Notes: a model not told the origin generated them from the letters alone. A stretch of DNA of 64,000 nucleotides from Reinekea sp. G2M2-21 (GCF_015687175.1 NZ_JADPQG010000001.1:744001-808000), one strand, 5' to 3'. Numbered from the stretch's first letter, positions 18,637-28,254 are shown. Made by a program: numbers and translations.

Positions 18637-20232
18637 ATGAAAATCTGGAACAAAACGTCCGTAAGCCTTTTGGCGGCATCCATCGCATTAAGTGGGTGTA
18701 TGACCATGGGTCCTGCCTATGAGCAGGACAAAGAATATCAACTGACTATCTTGCACACGAATGACCATCACGGTCGCTTCTGGCAGAACAGCAATGGCGA
18801 ATATGGTATGGCAGCGCGAAAGACGTTGATCGACAATATTCGTGCAGAAGTTCAACAGGCCGGTGGTGAAGTTCTGTTGTTGTCTGGTGGTGATATTAAC
18901 ACCGGCGTACCTGAATCTGACTTACAGGACGCTGAGCCAGATTTCAAAGGCATGACCATGCTGGGTTATGACGCGATGGCCGTTGGTAACCACGAATTTG
19001 ATAATGCGCGTGACGTGTTGATGAAGCAAACTGAATGGGCAGACTTCCCATTCCTTTCTGCAAATATTTTCGAGAAGGGCAGCAAAGATACCTTGTTTCC
19101 CGCGTATGAAATGTTCGAAGTGCAGGGTAACCGCATCGCAGTCGTCGGTTTCACCACGGAAGACACCGTGAAAATCGGCAATCCTGAATACACGGCAGAC
19201 CTCGACTTCAAATCTCCAGTGGAAGTGGCTGAAAAACTCATTCCTAAGCTGAATAAAAAAGCTGACCTGGTGGTTGCTGTGACACACATGGGCCACTACG
19301 ACAACGGTAATTACGGCGGCAACGCTCCAGGCGATGTAACATTGGCTCGCGCAGTGAGCGGAATTGACGTAATCGTCGGTGGTCACAGCCAGGTGCCTTT
19401 GTTTGAGCCGGATGTTCAGAACGGTACTTTGATCCTGCAAGCCCACGAATGGGGTAAGTACGTGGGTCGACTGGATCTGACCATCAAAAATGGTGACATC
19501 GTTGCGTCTAAGTACCGCCTGATTCCTGTCAACCTGAAAGACCGCGTGAAAGACGCTGAAGGCAACAGTACGTATGTGTTGAAAGAAGCTGAAATTCCTG
19601 AAGATCCAGCCATGCTAGCCCTGTTGAAGCCATACCAGGATAAGGGTGCGGAATCGCTGAACGTAGTAATCGGCACTTCTAATGGTAAATTGGTTGGTGA
19701 GCGGGCCATGGTGCGCAGCAAGCCAACGAATTTGGGTGTCCTGATTGCGAAAGCGCAAATGGAAAAAGCCAAGGCCGATGTTGCTATCATGAACTCTGGT
19801 GGTATTCGTGCGGATATGGCAGAAGGCGACATCACCTATAAAGATGTTCTGACAGTTCAGCCTTTCGCCAACATCCTGACCTTCGTAGACCTATCAGGTG
19901 TTGAATTGATGGAATATCTGAAAGTGGCGATCAGCAAAGAAGCGGGCAGCGGTGCGTTTGCTCAGTTCTACGGTGTTGAAATCATCGCTACCAATGGTGA
20001 GATTAATTCTGCGGATGTGAACGGTGCGCCAATCGACGCAAATAAAACTTATCGTCTGGCGATTAACTCTTTCATGGCGTCAGGTGGTGACGGCTATCCG
20101 AAAGTCAGCGATCACCCGAACTTCGTGAACACAGGTTTTGTTGACGCTGACCTGCTGGCGGAATTCATCAAAAACAACAGCCCGATCAAGGTTGAAGATT
20201 TTGACCCAGGTTACATGATCGATCGCATGTAA
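18637..20232 (+). CDS. UshA-like UDP-sugar hydrolase/5'-nucleotidase lipoprotein
   Basis: A 531-residue exported metallophosphoesterase. The signal peptide ends in the lipobox ALSGC, so it is a predicted lipoprotein. Metal-site motifs TNDHHGRFW and GNHEFDN mark the calcineurin-like domain. NSGGIRADM and SFMASGGDGY mark the C-terminal 5'-nucleotidase domain that binds the nucleoside. It would release phosphate and nucleosides from external nucleotides or UDP-sugars. The ATG at 18637 follows GGAGATAAG; upstream in-frame ATGs (from 18595) would spoil the signal peptide. A strong terminator follows. Confidence 0.93.
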   Translation: MKIWNKTSVSLLAASIALSGCMTMGPAYEQDKEYQLTILHTNDHHGRFWQNSNGEYGMAARKTLIDNIRAEVQQAGGEVLLLSGGDINTGVPESDLQDAEPDFKGMTMLGYDAMAVGNHEFDNARDVLMKQTEWADFPFLSANIFEKGSKDTLFPAYEMFEVQGNRIAVVGFTTEDTVKIGNPEYTADLDFKSPVEVAEKLIPKLNKKADLVVAVTHMGHYDNGNYGGNAPGDVTLARAVSGIDVIVGGHSQVPLFEPDVQNGTLILQAHEWGKYVGRLDLTIKNGDIVASKYRLIPVNLKDRVKDAEGNSTYVLKEAEIPEDPAMLALLKPYQDKGAESLNVVIGTSNGKLVGERAMVRSKPTNLGVLIAKAQMEKAKADVAIMNSGGIRADMAEGDITYKDVLTVQPFANILTFVDLSGVELMEYLKVAISKEAGSGAFAQFYGVEIIATNGEINSADVNGAPIDANKTYRLAINSFMASGGDGYPKVSDHPNFVNTGFVDADLLAEFIKNNSPIKVEDFDPGYMIDRM

Positions 20233-20254
20233 ACGCGACTGTCTTTTCAACATC

Positions 20255-20285
20255 AAAACCGGCGCCCTGTGCGCCGGTTTTTTTT
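20255..20285 (+). terminator. Rho-independent terminator after the UshA-like gene
   Basis: An A-rich lead-in, the stem AACCGGCGC/GCGCCGGTT with a CCTGT-type loop, then eight consecutive T. It lies 22 bases after the stop codon. Confidence 0.93.
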
Positions 20286-20440
20286 GCCTCTTATATCGTC
20301 CTTGTAGGGTGGTTAGGGTTTGTTTTTCGAATGCCAATCGTCAACTTACTGAGAAAAATCAATACCGATGTTTTGATAATTCACTTATCGTAACCCCAAC
20401 CGCCATTGCGGATGGATAGAGCGTTGTAAAGGAAAGTCGT

Positions 20441-20746
20441 ATGTATCGAGTACTGGTTCATTTGAATGTGATTGACTTTAATCGGCTTGCGGAATTTGAA
20501 GATCAGGCTGCTGACATCATGGCGGACTATGGTGGTCAAATCCGCGATGCTTATGAGGTGACTCGGCAGGGGATTGGCCCGGGAACGGAAATACATTTGG
20601 TCGAGTTTCCTAATGAAGACGCTTTTCAACAGTATCGATGTGACAATCGTTTGTTAGCTTTGGCATCACTGCGCGACTCTGCCATTGTCGGAATGAGCGT
20701 GCAGCGGTTGGGTGCACAAAAACAATACGGCACATCGCAGCATTAA
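20441..20746 (+). CDS. Small DUF1330-like protein
   Basis: A 101-residue protein with the pattern of a dimeric alpha/beta-barrel domain: an N-terminal strand (YRVLVHLNV), a helix with FEDQAADIMADYGG, and later HLVEFPNEDAFQQY. This resembles DUF1330/antibiotic-monooxygenase-like folds. A GGAAAG ribosome binding site precedes the ATG. It lies 54 bases before an oxidoreductase gene, possibly in the same transcript. The function is unknown; the fold assignment is from pattern only. Confidence 0.7.
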   Translation: MYRVLVHLNVIDFNRLAEFEDQAADIMADYGGQIRDAYEVTRQGIGPGTEIHLVEFPNEDAFQQYRCDNRLLALASLRDSAIVGMSVQRLGAQKQYGTSQH

Positions 20747-20800
20747 CCAAGACGGATTGTGACGTTACCGGATAGTAGACATTTTCTGGAGGAAAACGAA

Positions 20801-21775
20801 ATGAAAGCTGCACAGCACACCCGCTATGGCGATGAGCAGAACCTGCATCTGCTGGAACTGGCGCCTCCTAAGCCCGGTCCAGATGATGTTGTTTTAAAGG
20901 TGGTCGCCACCTCAATTAACGCCAGTGACTGGGAGTTTCTCAGCGGTACTCCAGCCTACTCGCGAATCATGGGGCTGACCAGACCCCGTAAAGTCGTGTT
21001 GGGCTCGGATATTTCCGGGATCGTAGTTGCTGTGGGCGCAAACGTTAAAGAGTTTGCGATTGGTGATGAAGTGTTTTGTGATAATTTCGAAGTCTTCGGC
21101 GGGTTTGCCGAAATGGCGCGGGTTCCTGTCGGTAAGCTTTTGCGCAAGCCTGCCACCATCAGTCATGTGCAAGCCAGTGCGATTCCACAATCGGCCGTGA
21201 TTGCGCTACAGGCATTGCGTAAGTACGGTGATGTTACTGCCGGTCAACAGGTATTAATTAATGGCGGTGGGGGCGGGGCAGGCAGCTTCGCAATCCAGTT
21301 TGCCAAACAGGCGGGCGCGCATGTGACCGCTGTCGATCATGCCAACAAGCTTGCTTTTATGTCAGAGCTGGGTGCCGATTCCGTTATCGATTATCAGCAG
21401 CAGGATGTCACACATGGTCTGCAACGCTTTGACAAGATAGTTGATTTTGTCGGTCATCATTCTGTCCGGGATTACTTCCGAATTTTGCAAGCCAACGGCA
21501 GTTATGTGATTGTCGGTGGTTTACTGCGTGATATTCTGTCCACTTTGACGTTGGGTTCCTTGTTGACCTGGGTATCTGGCAAGAGAATGAGCATCTTAGC
21601 GCATCAGCAAAATGCGACCGATATCATGTCGGTGGTCCGCCAGGTTGAACAGGGCAATATCCGCATTTGTGTTGATCGAACCTATCCTTTGCAGGATATT
21701 CGTTCTGCTTTTCAACATTTTCGTGAGCAGAAGGTTCTGGGTAAAGTGGTTATCGAAATTGAAGGGAAGTATTGA
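20801..21775 (+). CDS. NAD(P)-dependent alcohol dehydrogenase, quinone-reductase-like
   Basis: A 324-residue medium-chain dehydrogenase/reductase. The N-terminal GroES-like part contains SDISGIVVAVG and GDEVF. The Rossmann part has INGGGGGAGSFAIQFAKQAGA followed by a strand ending in Asp and the conserved GADSVIDY. Catalytic zinc ligands are not evident, so it is probably a zinc-independent quinone oxidoreductase-type enzyme. The ATG at 20801 follows GGAGG; an in-frame ATG lies 14 codons upstream. It overlaps the next gene by one base (TGATG). Confidence 0.88.
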   Translation: MKAAQHTRYGDEQNLHLLELAPPKPGPDDVVLKVVATSINASDWEFLSGTPAYSRIMGLTRPRKVVLGSDISGIVVAVGANVKEFAIGDEVFCDNFEVFGGFAEMARVPVGKLLRKPATISHVQASAIPQSAVIALQALRKYGDVTAGQQVLINGGGGGAGSFAIQFAKQAGAHVTAVDHANKLAFMSELGADSVIDYQQQDVTHGLQRFDKIVDFVGHHSVRDYFRILQANGSYVIVGGLLRDILSTLTLGSLLTWVSGKRMSILAHQQNATDIMSVVRQVEQGNIRICVDRTYPLQDIRSAFQHFREQKVLGKVVIEIEGKY

Positions 21776-22386
21776 TGTACATACGTGATGTGTTCGCACA
21801 AAAAAATCCAGAAAAACTGAGGCAATGCATGCAGGCCAATCCGTTAGCCATGCTGGTGGTGAATGGTGATCCATTTCCTCAGGTTTTTCATTTGCCATTG
21901 CTTGTTTCCGGCTCTGGTGAGCAGATGCAGTTACGTGGACATATAGCACGGGCTAACCCGTTGACTCAGCTGCACGGAGTTTCAATGTTAGCGGTATTTA
22001 ATGGTCCGGATGCCTACATTTCACCAGCTTACTATGCCTCAAAGCAATTGGACCCGAAAGTGGTACCCACCTGGAATTATGTCACCGTGCAAGTACAGGG
22101 TAGGTTGGTATTGCATGAAGAACCCGAATGGAAGCTGGCATTGCTGTCGGAGTTGACGCAACAACATGAACAGCACCGCCGTGAACCTTGGCAGGTGACC
22201 GATGCACCGTCGGACTACATTGAAAAATTGAGTCGCGCGATTGTGGGCGTTGAGATCGCTATTGAGCAAATCCAGGGCAAATGGAAAGTCAGTCAGAATC
22301 AACCGGAACAAAACAAACAAAGTGTGGCCCGGAATTTAGCGGAGCAGGGTACAGAGAAAGCGAGTGCGATGTCGTCATTGATCTGA
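21775..22386 (+). CDS. PaiB-like FMN-binding protein
   Basis: A 203-residue protein of the PaiB/FMN-binding split-barrel family. It begins MYIRDVFAQ and contains HIARANPL, FNGPDAYISPAYY and VPTWNYVTVQVQG, the family landmarks. B. subtilis PaiB was described as a negative regulator of sporulation and protease genes. Elsewhere the members are probably flavin-binding proteins of unclear role. It is translationally coupled to the oxidoreductase and may be its functional partner. A convergent terminator separates it from the amylase gene. Confidence 0.88.
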   Translation: MYIRDVFAQKNPEKLRQCMQANPLAMLVVNGDPFPQVFHLPLLVSGSGEQMQLRGHIARANPLTQLHGVSMLAVFNGPDAYISPAYYASKQLDPKVVPTWNYVTVQVQGRLVLHEEPEWKLALLSELTQQHEQHRREPWQVTDAPSDYIEKLSRAIVGVEIAIEQIQGKWKVSQNQPEQNKQSVARNLAEQGTEKASAMSSLI

Positions 22387-22415
22387 CGTTAAAAATAAAA
22401 GGGAAACGCAAACAG

Positions 22416-22448
22416 GAACGGGCACAGAAGTGCCCGTTCTCATTTTTT
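22416..22448 (+). terminator. Convergent terminator between paiB-like gene and alpha-amylase
   Basis: A 10-bp perfect stem GAACGGGCAC/GTGCCCGTTC with loop AGAA, then TCATTTTTT. The same hairpin can serve the minus-strand amylase gene, which ends at 22451, because A-rich sequence lies on its other side. Confidence 0.9.
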
Positions 22449-22450
22449 AA

Positions 22451-25400
22451 TTAGCGCAGGTAAGTACCGTTGACCCCAACTTTACCGGCCCCGTTAAGGA
22501 CATACACGCCGATTGAATAACTGTTGACGTTAAAGGAAATAACACCGTTGTTGACCACGAGTGTGTTTCCAGTCACAGCATCTCGGTAGGTGCCGTTGCG
22601 TACGCCACTGACTGACACAGAACTGCCCGAACCCGTTGCCAGCCCGACCACTGCATAACTTTCACCCTGATTATAGTTACGGACAAAGCTCATGCCGGAA
22701 CCCCATTCACTAACGTTTTCCATCACACCTTTTTGCAACGCAGGCACCGCTGAACGGATTTGATTCAGACGCTTGATGTGCTGATACAGTTCATGATTTT
22801 GCGCTTGGGCTTTGTTATCCAACACCGGACCGAAGTAAGCGCGCCCGGTATCCGATATAACGTCGTTGTTGCCTTGAATGTCCTGTGGCATACCAGCCTG
22901 GAACATGACTTCTTCGCCATAATAAAGTGTCGGTATTCCGCGAATCGTCCAGAGCACGTTGTAGGCTAATGCTGCATTTGCCTGTTCGCCGCCAAATCGG
23001 TATTTAAAGTCGTTGTCTGGACCGACATCATGATTCTGAAAAAACGTAACCAATTCCGTCGGGTCGGCATAAGTCCAGTCCATCGCTAATGCGCCACCGA
23101 TACCACTGAGGGAACCTTTGGTGACATTGTCCCGGAACGTTGAAAACAAGGGGAAGTCAAACACAGACAGGTTCGAATCGCCGCTTGGGTTTGATGGATC
23201 CTGCCCGGAGCGGGTATACCACCATGGGCGGATTGCAGCGGGACCATTATCGTTGGCAATTTCCGAACCAAAACCAAGACCTTTGACCAGCACTTCACCG
23301 AAGACAAAGGTACCGGGTTTATGCGCTTGCCAATGATGAACGTAGCTGAGTAGCTCATCTCGTTCAACGTGCTTGGCTGTATCCAGGCGAATGGCATCTA
23401 CGCCCATGTCGAGATACATCTCAATGGCACCGTTCATATAGTCTTTAACGTTCTGGTTTTCCGTCGCCAGGTCAATGGTGTCTCCGGCCATGTGTTTGCG
23501 TTGCAGAGAACCTGGGTTTTCCCAATCCCCGCCTGCCATGAAGCCATCCAGGTGATACCAGGTTGGATCGAGCGTATTTGCGTCGATGCCAAAGAATCGA
23601 TTCGCGTCATAACCGGCTAGCGGCACAGTAATACCCGTTTTCGGATCGACCAGCGGCACGATACCGTCCGGGTCACTGTTGTGGCGCTCACGAAACCAGG
23701 CTGGTGCGACGCTGTTGTCGTTATCGTCACGGTTTGCACGTTGATAGTCACCCAGGTTACCGAAGTAAGGGTCGTTAATCATGTCTCCCTGTTCGGTGCC
23801 TGCCTCGACATAGTATTTAATGGGCAGATGATCGATCCAAACTTCATCGCGGATACCGTACTGACTGGAATGGTTGATCACAACATCCTGGACCACCTTT
23901 AAGCCGAGGGCATGCGCCGCATTGATGAAATCCTGATACGTGCCGCCGTCGGATTCAAGACGCGGATCGACGGTAAACCAGTCGTAGGCGTGATAGCCGT
24001 GATAGTCCAAGCCAGACCGGTTTTCAACCGGTGGCGTTACCCAGATGGCGGTAAAACCGAGGTCTTTGATGTAATCCAATTGCGCAATCAGGCCTTTAAA
24101 ATCTCCACGCCATTGGGGGTCTCCCAGTTCAATTCGATCCCGGTTGTAATAGTTATTGGAAGCGTCGCCGTCGTAAAAACGGGCGGTCATCAGGAAATAA
24201 ATTGTTTCTTCACGGAAGTCGACGGCAGCCGTTTGGTTAGGGTCAATCGTGTATTCAAATTGCTGTCGTGCTTCGTTGCCATTTTCATCAATGGCCAGCG
24301 TTCGAATGGTGAGATCAACGCCGGGATTGACGACATCGTTTACGGTTATGGATTCGCCCGCATAGAGACTGGCGTTGACCGTCGGTTCACTGCCGTCGAG
24401 TGTGTAGTACAGTTGTGGCGAAACGTCCTGATTGTCGGTAATAATGAGTTGAACGTTTTGCGGGGTTGTGAAAGTCCCCGTATTGGGCGTGCTCATTACC
24501 CAGGGAGGCTGGGTATCTTGGGCGTTAATGGGTGTCGCGGTAATGGCTTTGCTGCTGGCGTTGAAGGAGATGGTGTATGTCGCGAAATCCGTGACGATGA
24601 CATCCTGACTCGGGTAGTTTTCGGTCCAGTCTGCGAAATGGTCAATTTTGAAGCGTGCGTTGCTGTCTTCACCGTTAAAGGTCACGTCCAGCTCGTACAC
24701 GTCATTGCCAACATAGTTCATCACAGAGGCTGACCAGCCGTTGGCCGTACCTCTGAAATACCAACGGTCGACAGGGGCAGGTTCAATAATGTAGTTAAAC
24801 GATTGCACTTGTTGGTTGCCGGATGCGTCAATCGACAGAGTGCGAATGGTCAGGTCAATGCCGTTATCAACGATGTCCGAGACCAGAATAGTCTCGCCAT
24901 TGTAAACGGGTGATGATTCCGTCACCGCGCTGCCGTCGGTGGTGAAATGGAGAATCGGTTGGGTATCCTGATTGTCGCTAACGCTCAAGCTCACCGTTTG
25001 ACCGGTGCTGTATGTTCCAGCAGCAGGGCTAGCTTGCGTTTGCGGCGCCTGTACGTCCACACCGTCGACTTCGGTTGCAGTCACAGTAAAGGTATTCGCG
25101 TTGAATCGTATGTCGTATGTGGTCAGATCGTTAACGACATAGTCTTGTGCAGGGTAGTTTTCGGACCAGTCAGCGTAGTGATCAATTTTAAACCTGGGGT
25201 TCGCATCTTCACCATTGAAGGTGACTTCCAGTTGATACAGATTGTTCCCCAGGCTGTTCATTGGTGTGGCTGCCCAACCGTTGGCGGTTCCTCGGAAAAA
25301 CCAGCTGTCTTCGGTCACAATCGAGTCGCAATTCGACACCGGTGTGGTGGTGATTGCGTGAGTGGTGCTGTTGAAGGTAATGACAAGGGTCGTATTATTG

Positions 25401-25639
25401 CTGACCGTGACATCGGCAGTGGGATAGTTTTCACGCCAGTCACCAAAGCGGTCAATTTTAAAGCGCGGTCCGCCGCCGCTGTCGCCACTTGAAAACACTT
25501 GGCAGGTACTGAAGGAACCGTCGCCATTATCTGTTAGGGGCGAGGTAGCCCAGTTATTTGCCGTGCCCCGGAAAAACCAGTCTGCCACGGCCAGTTGGCT
25601 GAGGAGCACCATGCTCAACAGCAAAAATATTTTTTTCAT
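22451..25639 (-). CDS. Secreted multi-domain GH13 alpha-amylase
   Basis: A 1062-residue exported enzyme that cuts internal alpha-1,4 links of starch-like glucans. A signal peptide (about residues 1-19) is followed by a WFFRGTANxW module, a second such module (from about 112), a chitobiase-C/Fn3-like domain (about 200-285), a third WYFRGTANGW module (about 291-375) and a second Fn3-like domain (to about 465). Next come the GH13 catalytic barrel and a C-terminal beta domain. Catalytic residues are Asp753 (AIRLDTAKH), Glu782 (FGEVL) and Asp871 (QNHDVG). The repeated modules resemble starch-binding domains and also start the neighbouring pullulanase. It is probably co-transcribed with that gene, 64 bases upstream. 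Confidence 0.92.
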   Translation of the reverse strand: MKKIFLLLSMVLLSQLAVADWFFRGTANNWATSPLTDNGDGSFSTCQVFSSGDSGGGPRFKIDRFGDWRENYPTADVTVSNNTTLVITFNSTTHAITTTPVSNCDSIVTEDSWFFRGTANGWAATPMNSLGNNLYQLEVTFNGEDANPRFKIDHYADWSENYPAQDYVVNDLTTYDIRFNANTFTVTATEVDGVDVQAPQTQASPAAGTYSTGQTVSLSVSDNQDTQPILHFTTDGSAVTESSPVYNGETILVSDIVDNGIDLTIRTLSIDASGNQQVQSFNYIIEPAPVDRWYFRGTANGWSASVMNYVGNDVYELDVTFNGEDSNARFKIDHFADWTENYPSQDVIVTDFATYTISFNASSKAITATPINAQDTQPPWVMSTPNTGTFTTPQNVQLIITDNQDVSPQLYYTLDGSEPTVNASLYAGESITVNDVVNPGVDLTIRTLAIDENGNEARQQFEYTIDPNQTAAVDFREETIYFLMTARFYDGDASNNYYNRDRIELGDPQWRGDFKGLIAQLDYIKDLGFTAIWVTPPVENRSGLDYHGYHAYDWFTVDPRLESDGGTYQDFINAAHALGLKVVQDVVINHSSQYGIRDEVWIDHLPIKYYVEAGTEQGDMINDPYFGNLGDYQRANRDDNDNSVAPAWFRERHNSDPDGIVPLVDPKTGITVPLAGYDANRFFGIDANTLDPTWYHLDGFMAGGDWENPGSLQRKHMAGDTIDLATENQNVKDYMNGAIEMYLDMGVDAIRLDTAKHVERDELLSYVHHWQAHKPGTFVFGEVLVKGLGFGSEIANDNGPAAIRPWWYTRSGQDPSNPSGDSNLSVFDFPLFSTFRDNVTKGSLSGIGGALAMDWTYADPTELVTFFQNHDVGPDNDFKYRFGGEQANAALAYNVLWTIRGIPTLYYGEEVMFQAGMPQDIQGNNDVISDTGRAYFGPVLDNKAQAQNHELYQHIKRLNQIRSAVPALQKGVMENVSEWGSGMSFVRNYNQGESYAVVGLATGSGSSVSVSGVRNGTYRDAVTGNTLVVNNGVISFNVNSYSIGVYVLNGAGKVGVNGTYLR

Positions 25640-25676
25640 CGTAATTCTCTTTTTTGTTTTTTAGGTGTGATGGAAG

Positions 25677-25694
25677 GCGCCCGCGAACGGGCGC
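25677..25694 (-). other. GC-rich hairpin between pullulanase and amylase genes
   Basis: A perfect 7-bp stem GCGCCCG/CGGGCGC with a four-base loop lies just after the pullulanase stop codon. No T-run follows immediately on the minus strand, so it is not a standard terminator. It could protect or separate the two parts of the operon mRNA, or let only part of transcription through. Confidence 0.55.
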
Positions 25695-25703
25695 TCCATA
25701 GTA

Positions 25704-27875
25704 TTAATCTTGATACAGGATGGTAACGGCTGTGCCTTCAACGCCAATTGAGCCGCTGACTGTCCGGCCATTGCCAGCCGCAGGGTTGTTCTGTTCAACC
25801 GCCACTTTCCAGTTGCCGGAGGGCAGTGGATAATTGAAGTTGCCACCAGAAGCGTAAATCACCAGAATGCGGTTCCAGCTGTCTCCATTGGCGGCAGCGT
25901 TGATGTCGGTGACGAGAACGTCGTTCGCGTAACGGATCGTTGTCACGTTTTGATTGATTTCGTCCCAGGTGTTCATCCTGAAACCCGGGTGGTTTTTGCG
26001 CAGTTCAATGAGCTCTTTGTAGTAATTGAAAACGTCTGCGTTATCGAGCTTCCATTGCCAACGAATTTTATTGACCTCGTCCGAAGAACGGTACGAGTTG
26101 TGGTCACCTTGTTTATCGCGCATCAGCTCCACGCCGCCATGCAGGAACGGAATGCCCTGCGCAGTTAGAATCATGCCGTTGGCGTAATTGTGAATACGAC
26201 GCAGATAACCACTGTTGTGCGAAATACCGTTTAGGTCCGCCCATTCCAGAATTTTATCGCGCAAACTCAGATTGTCGTGCGCGGATACATAGTTAATCGA
26301 TTGCTCTGGGTCAGTGGCAAACATCGGATCCCATTGATCAATCACTTGCCACGGGCTATTGCTGTAACGGATTGAGGCTCTTGATCCGAAATCCATTTGC
26401 CAGATTTGCCCTTGGTTGAAGGCAAAGCCGCCCCCCGAACCACTGTCATTCGCGCCTTTGATTGCTTCTCGGTATTTCGGGTTAAACACGCCGACATGCG
26501 CATCGGCTTCGCGTGCGATGGTGCCCAAACGAACCCGTTGCGCATCGCGCGGGTCACTGGCATAACCATTCCACGGTTCACCGTAAATTAACAGATTGCG
26601 GTCTGGGTACGTTGCATTCAGGTGACGTCCCCAATCGCCGAATTCGTCGTGATCGAATATACCCACCAGATCAAACCGAAAACCATCAAGGTTGTATTCT
26701 TCGAGCCAATATTCCAATGAATCCTGAATCATTCTGCCAACCATCGGGACATTGGCATCAATGGAATTTCCGGTGCCACTGAGGTCCAGATCGGTATAGT
26801 ACTGATTGGAAATCGCTTCGAACATTTCGAAGTCGTAAGTGTGGTTGTACACCACATCCATGACTACACGTATCCCTGCTTTGTGGAATTCGTTCACCAT
26901 GGTTTTCAACTCGCGTGCTCGTTTATCATAGTCTTGCGAGATGCTGTAGCGTTCTTCGGGCACATTATAGTTACGCGGATCGTAACCCCAGTTGTAGCAG
27001 CTGGTGTCGTTAACATCCGGGCACGAGGCGAAATCGTAAAAAGGTAGAATCTGTACGTGGGTAACGCCCAGTTCTTTCAGATGATCGATCCCGGTCGCTA
27101 CCGTTTGATACCGGGTGCCGGCTTCGACCATACCCAGGAATTTACCACGCTTCTCGGCAGAAACGCCGGAGCTGGCGTCGATGGTGAAGTCTCTGACATG
27201 AATTTCGTAAATGATCGCGTCTTCACGTTCAACGAGGGTTGGTCGGTCGGCCCATCCTCCGACCGGGTCTGAACGGTTCATATCCATGACTAAATTGATG
27301 TCTTCATTGGGCACCGCCATCTTGCCGTAAGGATCTCGAACCTGAATGCCACCCACTTTAAAGTAGTAGGGCTTGCGGTGAAGGTCTCCATCGACACGCA
27401 CTGCGTAAACTTGACTGTAGCCGAGCTGGTCCTGTATTCGCGGCATCGGGTAGTCGACGCCATCCAGGTTCAAGACCACATTGGCCGTTTCGGGCGACCA
27501 GATAGCAAAGGTTGTGCCCTGCGCGTCGTATTCCGCCCCCAAACGCTGAATAGACAGCGAATTCGTGACGGTCTCATTGACGCTAAACGACTTTTGTTGG
27601 GTATTGAAGCAGATGTCAAAGGTTTTATTTGCACTGACCAGGTAATCTTGCGCTGGGTAGTTTTCACTCCAGTTGGCGAATCGATCCACTTTAAAACGTG
27701 GACCGCCATTATTGTCGCCGTTGGCAAAGGTCTGTGTTGTGCAATAGTTTATGTTGTCCTCGGTGGTCAGTGGCGTCGTGTTCCAGCCATTTGGTGTGCC
27801 ACGGAAATACCAGTCTGCGCTGGCAATGCTGGTGAACCCAGCCAAGGTAAAAATAAAAATTGAAATGCGTTTCAT
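25704..27875 (-). CDS. pulA: Secreted type I pullulanase (GH13)
   Basis: A 723-residue exported debranching enzyme that hydrolyses alpha-1,6 links in pullulan and amylopectin. The signal peptide (about residues 1-20) leads into one WYFRGTPNGW module (about 21-110). A CBM48-like region with TFAIWSPETANVVL follows. The pullulanase signature YNWGYDP is at 294-300. The catalytic triad is Asp402 (GFRFDLVG), Glu433 (YGEPW) and Asp534 (SAHDNLS). The N-terminal module is related to those in the downstream amylase. GAGGG precedes the ATG. A GGAGGAATACA core shared with two other promoters of the region lies 58 bases upstream, suggesting MalT-type activation. Confidence 0.94.
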   Translation of the reverse strand: MKRISIFIFTLAGFTSIASADWYFRGTPNGWNTTPLTTEDNINYCTTQTFANGDNNGGPRFKVDRFANWSENYPAQDYLVSANKTFDICFNTQQKSFSVNETVTNSLSIQRLGAEYDAQGTTFAIWSPETANVVLNLDGVDYPMPRIQDQLGYSQVYAVRVDGDLHRKPYYFKVGGIQVRDPYGKMAVPNEDINLVMDMNRSDPVGGWADRPTLVEREDAIIYEIHVRDFTIDASSGVSAEKRGKFLGMVEAGTRYQTVATGIDHLKELGVTHVQILPFYDFASCPDVNDTSCYNWGYDPRNYNVPEERYSISQDYDKRARELKTMVNEFHKAGIRVVMDVVYNHTYDFEMFEAISNQYYTDLDLSGTGNSIDANVPMVGRMIQDSLEYWLEEYNLDGFRFDLVGIFDHDEFGDWGRHLNATYPDRNLLIYGEPWNGYASDPRDAQRVRLGTIAREADAHVGVFNPKYREAIKGANDSGSGGGFAFNQGQIWQMDFGSRASIRYSNSPWQVIDQWDPMFATDPEQSINYVSAHDNLSLRDKILEWADLNGISHNSGYLRRIHNYANGMILTAQGIPFLHGGVELMRDKQGDHNSYRSSDEVNKIRWQWKLDNADVFNYYKELIELRKNHPGFRMNTWDEINQNVTTIRYANDVLVTDINAAANGDSWNRILVIYASGGNFNYPLPSGNWKVAVEQNNPAAGNGRTVSGSIGVEGTAVTILYQD

Positions 27876-27933
27876 AATGCCCTCGTTATTGGATTTGTTT
27901 GAGCACCAACAGTGTCTTAGATTGTTCAGGAGC

Positions 27934-27944
27934 TGTATTCCTCC
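27934..27944 (-). promoter_or_regulatory. Putative MalT-type operator core, pullulanase promoter
   Basis: Read on the minus strand the site is GGAGGAATACA, identical over 11 bases to part of the element at 28265-28275 and matching 10 of 11 bases at 38376-38386. It ends 58 bases before the pullulanase ATG. The GGAGGA part resembles the E. coli MalT box GGGGA(T/G)GAGG only loosely. Confidence 0.5.
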
Positions 27945-28254
27945 AGGCCAGACGTAAATTGTTACAAGCGGTATGAATGGGCACTGCGTCTAAAAAAATC
28001 GCGCGACATTTTCTGCAATACAGACATATTTTGAAGGTTGTCTACCGTCTGAGTTTTCTGCGGCTGATGTAAAAAATTCGCGGTAACCCAGTGAACAAGC
28101 AAACGGGTTCGATAGGAGAAGGTAACATCAACGCTTGAATTTCACTGTGTGTGATCGTGGTTGTTCACAGGTCATCAGATCTCATCAACAGAAGGAAATG
28201 AAAACAAGACACACGATCCAGCGATCGCGGACTGTAACCCCCTGTGACGAATTA
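27945..28254. other. Divergent regulatory region of the starch locus
   Basis: No gene is seen. The stretch separates the pullulanase operon from a MalT-like regulator gene, and a candidate operator lies at each end. Several AT-rich tracts could hold promoter elements, but no -35/-10 pair stands out clearly. Confidence 0.5.

Noticed and set aside
23912-24733. 273-residue frame opposite the alpha-amylase
   Set aside because: Antisense to a well-supported gene with repeated domains; the long frame follows from the codon pattern of the real strand.
24947-25492. 181-residue plus-strand frame opposite the amylase N-terminus
   Set aside because: Mirror of the repeated starch-binding-like modules on the minus strand, without own signals.
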